DNA from: Acanthosepion esculentum
Taxonomy: Eukaryota > Mollusca > Cephalopoda > Sepiida > Sepiidae
Length of the DNA stretch: 64,000 nucleotides
Assembly (NCBI GenBank): GCA_964036315.1
Contig: OZ038485.1
Coordinates: 93,522,313 to 93,586,312 of the forward strand
Direction: 5' to 3'
Position numbers and translations under genes: made by a program. Every line of letters begins with the position of its first letter. Positions within the stretch are counted from its first letter, which is position 1. The notes below the pieces were generated by a model. The model ran no database searches. It saw only the letters and a program-made list of their open reading frames with translations, and was not told the origin of the DNA. Below, in pieces: positions 21,206-32,749 of this stretch.

Positions 21206-21720
21206 AATATAAAGAGAGAAACTGAAAAGGACAAACGATCAAACGGGGAAAAATAAAAGGGCGAAATAAAAGGCTTTGATGTTAGATAACGAAAGAAGAG
21301 AGAGAAAGACGAGTGATGAATTCAGAGAGATGGAGCAAACGACACACAAATAGCGTAGAGGATCCACCGCGTAATGCATGAAGATGAACGAGCTAATAAT
21401 AATGTTGAAAGACGCTAAAGGTGCATTGCCGAAGGGCTGAAATTGAATCGAGTATTGTTCTATGCAGATTTCAACGGCTGAATTATTCTTGTTGACGAAA
21501 GCTGTAGGCATCTTTTGAAATGTTTATATTTCGTCTTTAATAACTATTACTCGTGAATTGTTGTAGGGATTATAGCCTTCTCTAATGCCTAAAGTTATGA
21601 CCAATGTACAAGTTTATTTTGGGTATGCGATTGAACATCGTCATTAAAGCCTGTAATTCAAGGGGCCATATTGTGAATATGCAGGTTAAGTTTTAGTATC
21701 TTGAGGAAATTGGAAAAGTG
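21206..21720. other. No recognisable feature
   Basis: Mixed-composition DNA without an assignable repeat. A 90-codon minus-strand frame (21239-21511) has hydrophobic stretches but no recognised domain. Confidence 0.35.
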
Positions 21721-21864
21721 TTTATCTATCTATCTCTTTGTTTATCTATCAATATATCTATATATCTGTCTGCCTATGTAATTCATTCTTATCTATCTAT
21801 CTATCTATCAGTCGGTCTGTGTATCTATCAATATATCTATCTACCTATATATCTAATTCATTCT

Positions 21865-21919
<55 letters not shown>

Positions 21920-22070
21920 AGTCTGTTTGTGTATCTATCAATATATGTATATATCTATATACCTATATATCAAATTCATTCTTTTTATCTATCTATCTAT
22001 CTATCTATCTATCTCCTTGTTTATCTATCTACCTATATATATAACTTTGTCTATTCAATTCATATTATTT

Positions 22071-22101
<31 letters not shown>

Positions 22102-22102
22102 C

Positions 22103-22161
<59 letters not shown>

Positions 22162-22186
22162 CGTTTCTCTCTCTCCCTCTCTCTTT

Positions 22187-22249
<63 letters not shown>
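21721..22249. repeat. (TCTA)n, (TC)n and (AT)n composite microsatellite
   Basis: Repeated TCTA/ATCT runs alternate with three similar spacers that contain AATTCATTCTT. This means a larger unit of about 100-120 bp was itself duplicated. The end changes to TC, AT, GT, TC and then AT runs. The long translated frames here are repeat artefacts. Confidence 0.9.
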
Positions 22250-22252
<3 letters not shown>

Positions 22253-22289
22253 AAGAGATTATAGTGGTTCCAACGAGAGAAAAGTGTGT

Positions 22290-22778
<489 letters not shown>

Positions 22779-22799
22779 TTTGTCTATTGAATTCATATT

Positions 22800-23618
22800 A
22801 TTTTCTATCTATCTAACTACTTCTTTTTGTTTACGTATTCACATATACTTATATCTATATATATATATTTATCTATCTAGAATATTTTTCTAAATTTGAC
22901 ACCGTTTTATTATGCTTAATTAATGATATAATTTCAAGTACATACAAAATAGGTATGGTTTGGGTACGTGTGTGTTTGTGTTTTCACGCGCACTCACATA
23001 GATAAATAGGTAAACAGTGTGTACACACACAGAAAGTCAAGCTGAATTGTGACGGGCATTTTCACACCTTAATTTAAAATCAGACGATTATCTTAATTAC
23101 TTTATTACAAAAAAATTGACAGTCGCCATTCTGTGTTAAGTTCTATGTACACACTGTTCATATCTAAAGGTATATTTTCTCTTCACGATATAACGTCAAT
23201 TTTACATATATTTTGTTAATAACAATATTAATTTGGGAAACAGGGTCTGGCGGAAGATTTGTGGGTGCTGAAAATCTTTCAACTCCGCTCACTTCTCAGA
23301 ATCTGATAAAATCACAAATATTTGTGAATATATATTTTTAAATCATTCTTGGTCGGGCTGGGGACTTTTCATATATGCTTTTCAAGTTTATGTATAATTC
23401 TAATTATAATTTTTTTTTAAATTCCATAACGTATTTTTGTTCTCTAGGTATTTACAATAAAAAATCTTTTTCACCCCTTCATACGATCACGTGACTTCGC
23501 CTGCACGTGATAACATTAACGCGTCTCTTGAATTAATAATAATTCATAACGTTTATTTGGTTCGTATAAATGTAGCAATACGATTCCGCTGAAAGGTAAC
23601 TGGCTAAAGTAAAAAAAA
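22800..23618. other. Mostly unassigned; short PLE-leader-like fragment
   Basis: ACAGTCGCCATTCTGTGTTAAGT near 23120-23143 vaguely matches the PLE leader after its cleavage site. Otherwise I see nothing to assign. Confidence 0.35.
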
Positions 23619-23668
23619 AAAAATGACCCTGATGATGAACGATGACGTTCGAAAGTACTCGGTTGTCT
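23619..23668 (+). ncRNA. Hammerhead-ribozyme-like fold (type I, short stem III)
   Basis: All three stems can be drawn. Stem I pairs ATGACC before the core with GGTTGT after the cleavage site, six pairs including two wobbles. Stem II is GAAC/GTTC with a six-base loop. Stem III is AG/CT with a TA loop. The core CTGATGA (23629-23635) and GAAA (23651-23654) are intact, and the predicted site is ACTC then GG. The only departure is one extra T between CTGATGA and stem II. This is the best formed copy in the window. Confidence 0.6.
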
Positions 23669-24261
23669 TTTGGAAAATGTATATACCAATATAATTTTGA
23701 AATAAAAAGTCTCATTCGAAAATATAAGAAAATACAAAAGAAAATCAGCAGGACTAAGTTGTCTTTGGCGTTTAATACAACGTGTTTAAAAGAAAGGATG
23801 CTGCCTAAGTACACATATTTCAATTCTATATATGTAGAGCGAGGGCCGGCACAAGGGTCTCGTCCCCCTACTTCCGAATCAATAATACGACTCCCTTCAT
23901 CTTACTATATCTCATAAGGTACTATTCACATAAAATATAAATTTCATTGCAGCTTAATTATATACAATAATGTATCATACGTGCAATATATGTGAAAAAC
24001 TCAAATAGAAAAATTGAAAATAATACAATGTATCGAAATACAAATTAAAGACATCACATACTAGATCTTACGTCAATCAACAATGTTTTAACACGAGCTT
24101 GAGATTCTTCTTTTTAAAGAGTTAATTAATTTTCACATATTCAAAGTTATGGATAAAAAAAAATTGTAAATTTTATATTGTGTTTTTTCGCGACTTAACA
24201 TGTGCAAAACAACAAAACACATTCACGGACTTAAAAAAAAACAAAAAAAAAGCAGAAATAC
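23669..24261. other. No recognisable feature
   Basis: AT-rich sequence following the hammerhead-like fold; likely in part the rest of the same repeat, but no coding remnant is visible. Confidence 0.35.
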
Positions 24262-24353
24262 GTCAATCTATATTTCTGAGATGAGGTATTATGTACACTA
24301 TTTACATTATTCGGACTATTGTCCTTATCTTTGTTGCCATATTTATCACAACG
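24262..24353 (-). mobile_element. S1 SINE 3' fragment
   Basis: TTTCTGAGATGAGGTATTAT..TTATTCGGACTATTGTCC matches the S1 tail in inverse. It stops after the ATTTATCACAACGT segment. Confidence 0.8.
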
Positions 24354-24488
24354 TATATCTGGACGCAATTTTACTATGAAAAATCTGGCGATTAAATCAC
24401 TTTTTAGACATTTTAGTCTTAGGAAATTCTTTTATGTTTTAATAAGAGTTGCATTTTTAAAAATCAAAATTATGGTCAGACTCAGTAT

Positions 24489-24996
24489 CTGTCTATATTT
24501 CTGAGATGAGGCATTATGTACATTATTTACATTATTCGAACAATTGTCCTCATCTTTGTCGCCATATTTATCACAACGTTTCGGCCGTTGTACGCTCCGG
24601 CCTTCTTCAGGTGGTTGGAATGTTGAACTGAACCCTTTATTTCGATCGCTGGGGTAGACTGTTCTAGTTCCAGGTTCTCCATGATGTCTTCAAAGACACA
24701 TGGCACCGTGGATACAGAGGTTACTCAAATCCAGTGACAGGACCCAAAGAGTGTGAGTTCAGTAACTGGTTAAGGCAGTGAAGAACTTGGAGATGTGAAT
24801 TAACTGGAGATAACTGATAACTGACATCCATTAAACATGGCACGTGGAACTAGAACAGTCTACCCCTGCGAGCGAAATAAAGGGTTCAGTTCGACATTCC
24901 AACCACCTGAAGCAGGCCGGAGCGTACAACGGCCGAAACGTAGTGATAAATACGGCAACAAAGATGAGGACAATAGTCCGAATAATGTAAATAGAA
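24489..24996. mobile_element. Head-to-head inverted pair of S1 SINEs
   Basis: The minus-strand S1 runs 24489-24690 and the plus-strand S1 runs about 24697-24996. They meet near CTTCAAAGACACATGGCACC. The left arm has an internal deletion from CTAGTTCCAGG to TTCTCC, so pairing is limited to the outer 200 bp. The plus arm ends AATAGTCCGAATAATGTAAA. Confidence 0.85.
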
Positions 24997-25115
24997 TGAT
25001 GTCAATGTAGTAGATAAAAACAAACACTGGTAAGATTGCAAGAGTCACAAAGCACTCCCGGGACCCACAATCAGCTACCGGCCCGCCCTAATCGGGGGTT
25101 CAGAGATGGTACTAT

Positions 25116-26060
25116 TTAGAGTTTTCTTGATTCTTTCGTTTGCAGTCGATTAATATATATACTGCGTAACAGCAAAATTGTTCCAATCGTGCAAAAGAAA
25201 CATTGTGTGATCTCGCCCTCTAAATTCTGTCCTGGCATAACAAGGTGCCTCAGATGTTTCACGTAAGATTTCATTTTCAAGAGTTTTTTCACTGCTCTTT
25301 GGACTGTCATAGCTGTAACTGGAGGAGGCACGGTGGAGTAATGGATAACGGCTCGGATTGAGGAATCGTAGAGCCGAGTTCGAATTCCAGTCGAATCCGT
25401 TACATTCACTTACGCTAACACCCTTGGGAAAGGTGTGAATCCTCTTCTTCTCCCTCCAACTATGGGTAAATAGCAGGACAGACTGGGTTCTATAGGCTTG
25501 GATGGCAACTGGTCTAGGAGAAGGTCAACTTTGAATTCAAAACCATTCGGCGTCTGCACCGGCATCCGGCGGCCTCTTGGTTACTCCTGCCTGTGGAAAT
25601 TCTGCGGCAAGTAAGAGCATATTCTTCCCTCCACTGGGATAGCACGCGAGGTGTGGGGGACTGCGTGGGAAGTTCAAACTCCCTTGTTACTCCGTTTCAA
25701 GAATTCACCGCCGTTGGAATCGGGAATGGCTGTGGCTCGTTTCAGCATTGGCGACGGCTCGCCGTGCTTGACTCGGTGAATTCTTAGGAAGGAGCCGGCT
25801 TAACCGATCCAGGGTGAATGCCGCAACATACATACATACATACATATAGCTGTAACTCCACTCTCACCTGTCATGAGTTGGATCTTTTCTAATTGATCTC
25901 TTTAGGTCTAAGTTGAAATGATGATCCGTTTTCTTATTGTGATTTTCTCTACAGTGCCCTCTTTTTGAAACGTATTCACCGTTCATTTGATAGTTCTTGA
26001 ATGGACTTTGAAGATGGAAGCCAGTGTATGAATGGCAGAGGTCTGAATGATCATTTTTTT
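25116..26060 (-). pseudogene. Tc1/mariner-type transposase remnant, split by a SINE
   Basis: On the minus strand, 25200-25320 gives TAMTVQRAVKKLLKMKSYVK followed by HLRHLV. This resembles the second helix-turn-helix of IS630/Tc1-type transposases (..TV.R.V...L.MKSY.R..RHL). Farther 5' (25846-26040) short pieces such as FQKEGTVEK match the preceding linker. No catalytic aspartates are preserved. The S2 SINE at 25321-25845 splits it. Confidence 0.45.
25321..25845 (+). mobile_element. Full-length tRNA-derived SINE, family S2, with 12-bp target duplication
   Basis: A perfect 12-bp direct repeat, ATAGCTGTAACT, flanks the element at 25309-25320 and 25846-25857. The head has GGCACGGTGGAGTAATGGAT (A-box-like) and GAGTTCGAATTCC (B box). 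The body carries ACCCTTGGGAAAGGTGTGAA and the AGCAGGACAGACTGGGTTCT landmark, then a GC-rich 3' part, and ends in a (CATA)n tail. The intact target duplication and tail make this the reference copy for the family here. Its insertion cuts a Tc1/mariner remnant. Confidence 0.9.
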
Positions 26061-26394
26061 CTTTTTTTTTTTTTTTGGCACAAATTTGCTGTTACACCCG
26101 TTACACAGGAAGATACTGTGATCCACATAGACATGAAAAGTTATTGATAAAATGATTTTGGGAAAAAATGCAAAACGAAATTTTTGTTAATCGTCCATAT
26201 TTCTCTGTATTTCTATTTTAATCTCCAAAGAAAAAAAAACATGTCGGATTGAATCCACTTATCAAGGACGTGTAAAGACTGACAGTTTTTCAATCGAGAA
26301 AAGTGGTTATAAACCGCTTTGTGTCAGGGGTTATTCGATTAAATAATGTTTAATATATCTTACAGTTTTTTTCGGTAGCTGAGCAGAAACTTTT
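26060..26394. other. No recognisable feature
   Basis: AT-rich DNA with a poly-T run at about 26071-26083. Nothing assigned. Confidence 0.4.
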
Positions 26395-26470
26395 TTTAAA
26401 ACTAATTCACCCCAAAGCGAGGCGATAATGTCATATAAACCCAAGGAGCTACTAGCAGTGAACAAGAACG
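26395..26470 (-). mobile_element. Extreme 3' end of LINE-A
   Basis: TTCACCCCAAAGCGAGGCGA matches the inverse of the LINE-A 3' terminus (cf. 63270-63290). Only this tip is present. Confidence 0.5.
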
Positions 26471-27480
26471 AAAAAACTTTAGACGGAACCGGAAACTCAA
26501 TCCTAAACAGGAAACAAGGGATAAACCAGTACTTCTGTTCAAAAAACTAGGAAGGAGTATGAAGTAGGCGATTAACCGAAAGGGTTAAAGAAACCGGAAA
26601 CGCAATCCTAAACAGGAAACAAGGGATAAACCTCTACACCTCTTCAAAAGATCTGGAAGCTGTGTGAACCAGACGATAGGCGAACCTATCTATTCCTATT
26701 AAATAAAGAATAAAATATTAAAAAATTGTTAATAATATTTCAATGTTTACGTGGAGAGGTTAGAAGTATAGAGTTGAAGTAGACTTTAGAAGGAACCGGA
26801 AACTCAATCTTAAACAGGAAACAAGAGATAAACCAGTACTTCTGTTCAAACTAGGAAGGAGTATGAAGTAGGCGATTAACGGACCTATTTACTCCTATTG
26901 AAGAAAAAGTAAAATTTAAAAAAATAGTAAATAATATTTACTGTTTGGGTGGAGACTTTAGAAATATAGAGTTGAAGTAGACTTTAAAGAAACCGGAAAC
27001 GCAATCCTAAACAGGAAACAAGAGATAAACCTCTTAAAAAGATCGGGAAGGTGTGTGAAGAAGACGATAGGCGAACCTATCTACTCTTATTGAATAAAAA
27101 ATAAATAAATAGTTAATAATATTTCAATGTTTACGTGGAGACGTTAGAAGTATAGAGATGAAGTAGACTTTAGAAGGAACCGGAAATCCAATGCTAAACA
27201 GAAAACAAGTGATAAATCTCTACTCGTATTTAAAAGACCGGTGTGTGGGAAGCAGACGATAGCTGAACTTACCTACTCCTATTGAAGAAATCTTTTCAAT
27301 AGATAGTAAATAAAATTTCAAAGTTTAGCTGGCGACGCTCAAAGTATAGTTTTGAGGGAGACTTTAGAACGAACTGGAAACCCATATCTAAACAGGAAAC
27401 AAGGGATGAAATTACTACTTCTGTTCAAAAAACAGGGAGGCGTGTGAATCAGACTATAGGTGAGCCTATCTAATCTTATT
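26470..27480 (+). repeat. About 195-bp tandem repeat, five to six copies
   Basis: The units contain GAACCGGAAACTCAATCCTA, AACAGGAAACAAGGGATAAA, GAAGGTGTGTGAAGCAGACG and TTTACGTGGAGACGTTAGAA. GGAAA starts lie near 26485, 26588 (a partial unit), 26790, 26990, 27176 and 27370. Divergence between units is moderate. A stray unit is at 48790-48870. Confidence 0.9.
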
Positions 27481-27973
27481 AATAGTTAGTTACAAGGACA
27501 CAAATAGAGATTGTCGTCATTGTCAACCAGATTACCAACCCACCACGAAGAGGCATCTCCTTACTATGCTGATAAATCAGCAAGTACAGAGCCCCCTGTG
27601 GCAATAGAAAACATTGCTCATTTGTTTTCTTATTGCCATGGGTGCCAAATTCAGTAAATGTTACCTTCACGGGGTGTAATATAAGTGTGCAAATGTGCGT
27701 AAAATACTTTTCAGTTCGTTTACATTGGCTACAAAATCCCCGACCTGTCTAATGACTACTCTGTTTATTGTATGATTATGTAGCGTCAGAATTTCAAACG
27801 ATTGATCCTGGCTTCTTTACTGGCAAGTATTTATTTTAAACCCGTCGCTTTGCCTTCGATAGGAGTCTGCTAGAATCAGTCTGATACACGCGACTATTTC
27901 GTCTGCTCATATTGGGGACGTTCACTTTGTCTACGCGATGCTGGCTTGCTGCGTTTTGGCTTCAGATTCTTCG

Positions 27974-27977
<4 letters not shown>
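27481..27977. other. No recognisable feature
   Basis: Unique-looking sequence; a 63-codon minus frame at 27479-27670 has no recognised domain. Confidence 0.4.
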
Positions 27978-28049
<72 letters not shown>

Positions 28050-28050
28050 G
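27978..28050. repeat. (AT)n-(GT)n-(AT)n microsatellite
   Basis: Consecutive AT, GT and AT runs. Confidence 0.95.
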
Positions 28051-28320
28051 ACATTCATTTATTTATTTCGGATGATGGATTGATGTATAAAAATAGTTTT
28101 GACTGCCTTTTCACGTCAGTCAGGATATCTACTTCTGCTCTCTGTAGTCTTGGATGTTTTTGTTTAGTTTTTTTTTTTTTTTCGTTTCCATATGACGAAA
28201 ATATGATACAAATCAATCACTCAAATATTTGTCCTCTAAAGCCACGAGAGACAGTCAACAATTCAAAATACTTACTGTAACCAGACAGTTTGATGTTTCT
28301 CTTTCAGTGCCGAGTTGGAG

Positions 28321-28325
28321 ATTAA

Positions 28326-28410
<85 letters not shown>

Positions 28411-28509
28411 TTCTCCATTTTCTAAATCTAACTATCCGTCTCTCACTACATCTATCCGTGTCTCTCTCTATCTATGTGCATCTATCAATCCTTCTCTTTT
28501 TTCTATCTA

Positions 28510-28548
<39 letters not shown>

Positions 28549-28739
28549 CTATCTATCTATCTATCTATCTATCCATCTCATTCTTTATTTATTATCTATC
28601 CTTCTGATTCTCTATTTATTATCTATCCGTCTCTATATATCTCTCTATGCTTCTCTCACTCTATATCTCTCCATCTATCTATCTAGCTCCCCGTCTCTCT
28701 CTCTCTCTATTTATATAACCGTTACTTTCTCTATGTCTT

Positions 28740-28797
<58 letters not shown>

Positions 28798-28810
28798 ACA
28801 GACAGACAGA
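28321..28810. repeat. (TC)n, (AT)n and (ATCT)n composite microsatellite
   Basis: AT runs at 28341-28406 and 28512-28544 are set in TCTC and ATCT arrays that extend to about 28798 and end in a short GACA run. Long frames here are repeat artefacts. Confidence 0.9.
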
Positions 28811-29413
28811 CGCTATATAATAAATGTAATCATCATCAAAAACAAAACAAAAAAATCACCTATAATAACATTATCTATAAACATGGCTATAATGTACTGA
28901 CCGTGTTCGTGAATTAAAATGCCTATATTCAGTTACACACCATTTCCATCAGCGCAACCAAAATAATTGAAAATCGCTCATGTATTAGCATTCGGTAGAA
29001 AAAATCATTTTGGCATATTCTACACATACGAAGTCCAAAAGAGAAATGTCTTTTTAATTTGCATACAAAACACACCACACAATCTTAACAGAAGTCATTT
29101 TTAATAAGTCATTTTTTATGTTAGTCATTTTTAATAAAACCTGCATTTGTGGGTCTTTCCTGCCGAAACAGAAAAGTATATATATATATATATATATATA
29201 TGTACGATTTAAGAAACAGTAGATATACATACATACAGTGCTCAATATTAAAAATATCTCATAATATTTAAAATAGAGCGTTAATAATATTAAATAAAAA
29301 GATTAATTAACTTTTAAATATCAATTTTATCCCGACTTCGAAGTTTCTTGATAACATTTTCAGTCTTCAGAGGTTGTGGTTTGAAACGGTATTTCCAATT
29401 TTTTCATTTGCAC
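28811..29413. other. No recognisable gene; short (AT)n at 29177-29201
   Basis: AT-rich DNA. The stretch TAAGTCATTTTT is repeated three times at about 29090-29135. Nothing else assigned. Confidence 0.4.
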
Positions 29414-29579
29414 AAATTTCCCAGCCCACTTCTGTCTTGCGAATGTGTACTCCTACCAACATAACAAATTTAGTCAGATGACTTCCTGAAGCATGAAATG
29501 TATCACAAGTAAAATGTTTCTACTTTGTCATACAATTTCATCAACACTGTTCTTCATATTGAATATATGTATATCATCA

Positions 29580-29590
<11 letters not shown>
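29414..29590 (+). repeat. Left arm of a 170-bp inverted repeat flanking the mariner
   Basis: The arm carries GAATGTGTACTCCTACCAAC, GAAGCATGAAATGTATCACA and CATCATCTCATATATA. It is matched in reverse complement, with scattered differences, by 31512-31677. Both arms touch an (AT)n tract on their inner side. They may be the ends of a host element into which the mariner inserted. Confidence 0.85.

Positions 29591-29621
<31 letters not shown>
29582..29621. repeat. (AT)n microsatellite
   Basis: An AT tract at the inner edge of the left inverted-repeat arm. Confidence 0.95.
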
Positions 29622-29623
<2 letters not shown>

Positions 29624-29712
29624 CCAATTTGTAATTGGTAGGGATTGTTCCAATAAGGACATTAATCCACTGAGATGCAAGTTACAGATCAATTTATAAT
29701 GATAAATTAAGA

Positions 29713-29753
29713 AAACACCTTAAAAATCCATATTTTATTTTTAGGGTGTTTTA
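29713..29753. repeat. Short perfect-stem hairpin
   Basis: AAAACACC-TTAAAAAT faces ATTTTTA-GGGTGTTTT across a short AT loop. Confidence 0.7.
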
Positions 29754-30058
29754 TTAATGTGTCATTATATATGTATATTTTCCTTTCTGTCTCTCGTCTC
29801 TCGAGCTTTAAGATTTTATCGTCTATTGTATGTGTATGTCACCAAGAAATGGTTACACACTTCCGGTGTATCTTTAATGTATCAGACTTTTGAAAATATG
29901 CATATTTTTCTCATTTAAACCGTCTTTTCCTCCCCCTTTTTAAAAACATCTCTCTGTTAAATTTTAATCCCCCCTTCATCTTTAGACCATCCTATTCCTC
30001 TCTCGTCTGTTACCCCTCGCTTTGGCTTTAATTCACTCTAGCATTCGCCCCATAAAAC

Positions 30059-30160
30059 TCATCTAAACTCAACATAAAAGTCGTTACTACTATTTTGACT
30101 ATACTTTATACAAGGATGATTTTATTTTTACTTTTAACTGAATCGATGCATTGTTTTATA
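30059..30160 (+). repeat. Direct repeat, copy adjoining the mariner
   Basis: ATCTAAACTCAACATAAAAG through AACTGAATCGATGCATTGTT recurs at 31923-32030 with a 6-bp length difference. The mariner begins exactly at the TA that ends this copy, so the second copy shows the sequence without an insertion. Confidence 0.85.
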
Positions 30161-31442
30161 TCAGGTCATCCCATAAGTTCTGTTCGATTTTTGAATAAAG
30201 AAAACAAGTGACCAAATGTTACATTTAATTACAGATTCAATCAACAATGTATTTTCCCTGATTATCTATGACTTCCTTCCATCTATTAACAAGCTTACTA
30301 ATTCCATTACTGTAAAATTCATTTGGCTTTGATTCGAAGAACTCACAAATGTCAGTTTTAACCTCTTCCTGTGTTACAAAAGCTGTTTCTTCCAAATGAT
30401 TCTGTAAGCTACGAAACAAATGGTAGTCTGAAGGAGCAAGGTCGGGAGAATAAGGTGGATGAGGAATTTTCTCCCAACCAAGTTCTTCGATCTTTTGTGA
30501 CGTGATTCTTGCTGTGTGTGGTCGCGCATTGTCCTGATGAAACATCACCCGTTTTCGATTCACTAGAGCAGGTCTTTTTTTCCTCAAAGCTTGGTTCAAA
30601 CGCTCTAATTGCTGACAGTATATTTGAGCATTAATTGTTGCATTAGGTGATAAGAATTCAAAATGGATTATTCCTTGGCAATCCCACCAGATTGAAAGAA
30701 CCTTTTGCCCATGAAGTTCCCTTCTCGGCTGTGGCTGGGGTCCTTCCCCTTTACCAAGCCTCTGTCTACGACGCTTAACCTTTCGAAAAAAGATCCATTT
30801 TTCGTCGCCAGTCACAAGTCTATCCAAAAAAGGTGAAAAAAGTTGGCGAGAATGGAGAGAAGAGATGTCAACTCGGGATTTGAGGTTATTTTCAGACAAT
30901 TCATGAGGCACCCATTTTCCAAGTTTAGGAACTTTTCCAAGTTGTTGAAGATGACGATGAACAGTTGTATGGTTTGAACTGAGAACCACCACTGCCAATT
31001 CCTCAACTGATAAAGCAGGATTTTCTTCAAGGCCTTCTTCAAGAAGCTTTTCATCAAACTCATCTGGACGTCCGGTTCGATCTTCATCTTCAAGAGTGTA
31101 ATGTCCACCTCTGAATTTTGCAAACAATCTTCTTCAAGTTCTTTCATTCACACATTTCTCTCCATAAACTGAGTGAATGTTTCTAGCCGCTTCGGCTGCT
31201 GAGTTTCCTTTCTTGAACTCATAAAGCATTATGTGCCTTAAATTATTCTTGGGTACTTCCATGTTAGCAGGGTTTTAATCAAACAAAATTTAATTTTATT
31301 GTTCTCTGAAATAAAATGTGATCAGTTTAAATGCATCTAAACATAAAAATAATGTTCAGCTCCAATAGATATTATAAAATACTCTTTAAATTTCATTCAT
31401 TTTAACAAAAAGTTAAAATTCGGACTGAACTTATGGGATGAC

Positions 31443-31446
<4 letters not shown>
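30161..31446 (-). mobile_element. mariner transposon, 1286 bp, TA target sites
   Basis: The ends are inverted repeats of about 30 bp: TCAGGTCATCCCATAAGTTC on the left and TTAGGTCATCCCATAAGTTC read inward from the right. TA flanks both ends (30159-30160 and 31447-31448), as expected for Tc1/mariner insertion. The element carries one transposase frame on the minus strand. Its length and organisation match complete mariners. The right end abuts an (AT)n tract, consistent with insertion into a TA run. Confidence 0.92.
30237..31262 (-). pseudogene. mariner transposase, full length but with one in-frame stop
   Basis: The frame starts at ATG 31262-31260 (MEVPKNNLRHIMLYEFKKGN) and stays in phase to the stop at 30237, 342 codons including the stop. 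Codon 43 (31136-31134) is TGA, just before the RRLFAKF segment that closes the N-terminal helix-turn-helix region. The catalytic triad is intact: VTGDEKWI (Asp near residue 153), HQDNARPHTA (Asp near 244) and YSPDLAPSDYHLF (Asp near 279). Spacing is DD34D. The linker motif WVPHELSENN is at about residue 117. It would bind the terminal repeats and catalyse cut-and-paste, but the stop should prevent full-length protein. Codons after the stop could be translated only from an internal start, without the first DNA-binding helices. Confidence 0.92.

Positions 31447-31515
<69 letters not shown>
31447..31515. repeat. (AT)n microsatellite adjoining the mariner
   Basis: An AT tract of about 70 bp directly at the right end of the mariner. 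Confidence 0.95.
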
Positions 31516-31519
<4 letters not shown>

Positions 31520-31677
31520 TAATGATATACATATTCAATATAAAGAAGAGTATTGGTGAAATTGTATGACAAAGTAGAAGAATTTTACTTGTGATACATT
31601 TCATGCTTCAGGACGTCATCTGATTAAATTTGTTATGTTGGTAGGAGTACACACTCGCAAGACTGTGCTGGGAATTT
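31512..31677 (-). repeat. Right arm of the 170-bp inverted repeat
   Basis: This is the reverse-complement partner of 29414-29590. Confidence 0.85.
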
Positions 31678-31922
31678 AAGAATTTTTTTTTTAATCAGCC
31701 GAGTTCATTGGATTCCACCTAAGAATATGCAGCTCGGATTATTTTCGCGAAGAGGCGAAATACATTGAAAACACTTTCAAAATTCTCCAGTAACCTAATT
31801 ATTTTATATTCAATGCGAAACAAAATATTCCCCCCCCCCAAATGGCAATCTCTTGAGAAACTCAGTGACATAAAAAAATATATTATCCTGCCTACCGATT
31901 CTATCACATCTACAATTGAAAA
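31678..31922. other. No recognisable feature
   Basis: Unique-looking sequence with a C9 run near 31831-31839. Nothing assigned. Confidence 0.4.
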
Positions 31923-32030
31923 GTATCTAAACTCAACATAAATGTCGTTACTACTATTTTGACTATACTTTAGTCATTCACAAGGATGATTTTATTTTTA
32001 CTTTTAACTGAATCGATGGATTGTTTTATA
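31923..32030 (+). repeat. Direct repeat, copy without insertion
   Basis: Paralogue of 30059-30160. After TTGTTTTATA it continues CATGTATCTAC instead of into the mariner. Confidence 0.85.
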
Positions 32031-32625
32031 CATGTATCTACAGTTTAGGCCCAGAAAAGAAGAAAACTGTGAGAACACAAGAAAAATTAAATTAAAAAAA
32101 AATAACCGCATTTAAGGTAATTGAGCAATAAGAATCTATAATTACTTTTTAAGCTTAATAGAAGAATCGTGATAAAATCGATCATAAATGAAAATGACAT
32201 TTTCATCATTAAATAATCATAGCTAAGGATCGGAAGTTCATAAAGGACTGAAATGTAGTTCAAATATATATATATATATATATATATAGCTTTCATTTAC
32301 TCTAGCATTCGTCCCACACTCTCATACATACACTCTCACTAAATTTTATTTTTTATTCCCGGAGATGTTTTTTTCTGTTTTCTTTTTGAATTTGTAGGTC
32401 TGATGAATTGGATCATATTTACGATTCCAATGGAATAAATTATAACCATGGAATATTAGTGTTTAAGTCTTTTTATTATATCCTTACTCTGTCCTGGACA
32501 TTGAGTTCTACCTGGATTCTATCCTCTTGGGATTATTTTTTATACATATATGTATGTGTTTGCATGTATGTATATATATTTATATTTTAGATATAAGATT
32601 GCATATGTATGTGTATATTTACCAC

Positions 32626-32633
<8 letters not shown>
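32031..32633. other. No recognisable gene; (AT)n at 32264-32288
   Basis: Mostly AT-rich, unique-looking. TTACTCTAGCATTCGTCCCA at about 32295-32315 repeats a motif at 30032-30051, just upstream of the other direct repeat copy. Confidence 0.4.

Positions 32634-32718
<85 letters not shown>
32634..32718. repeat. (AT)n microsatellite
   Basis: An AT tract of about 85 bp. Confidence 0.95.
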
Positions 32719-32721
<3 letters not shown>

Positions 32722-32749
32722 GAAATATAGTTCTAAGGTGAGCTATATT

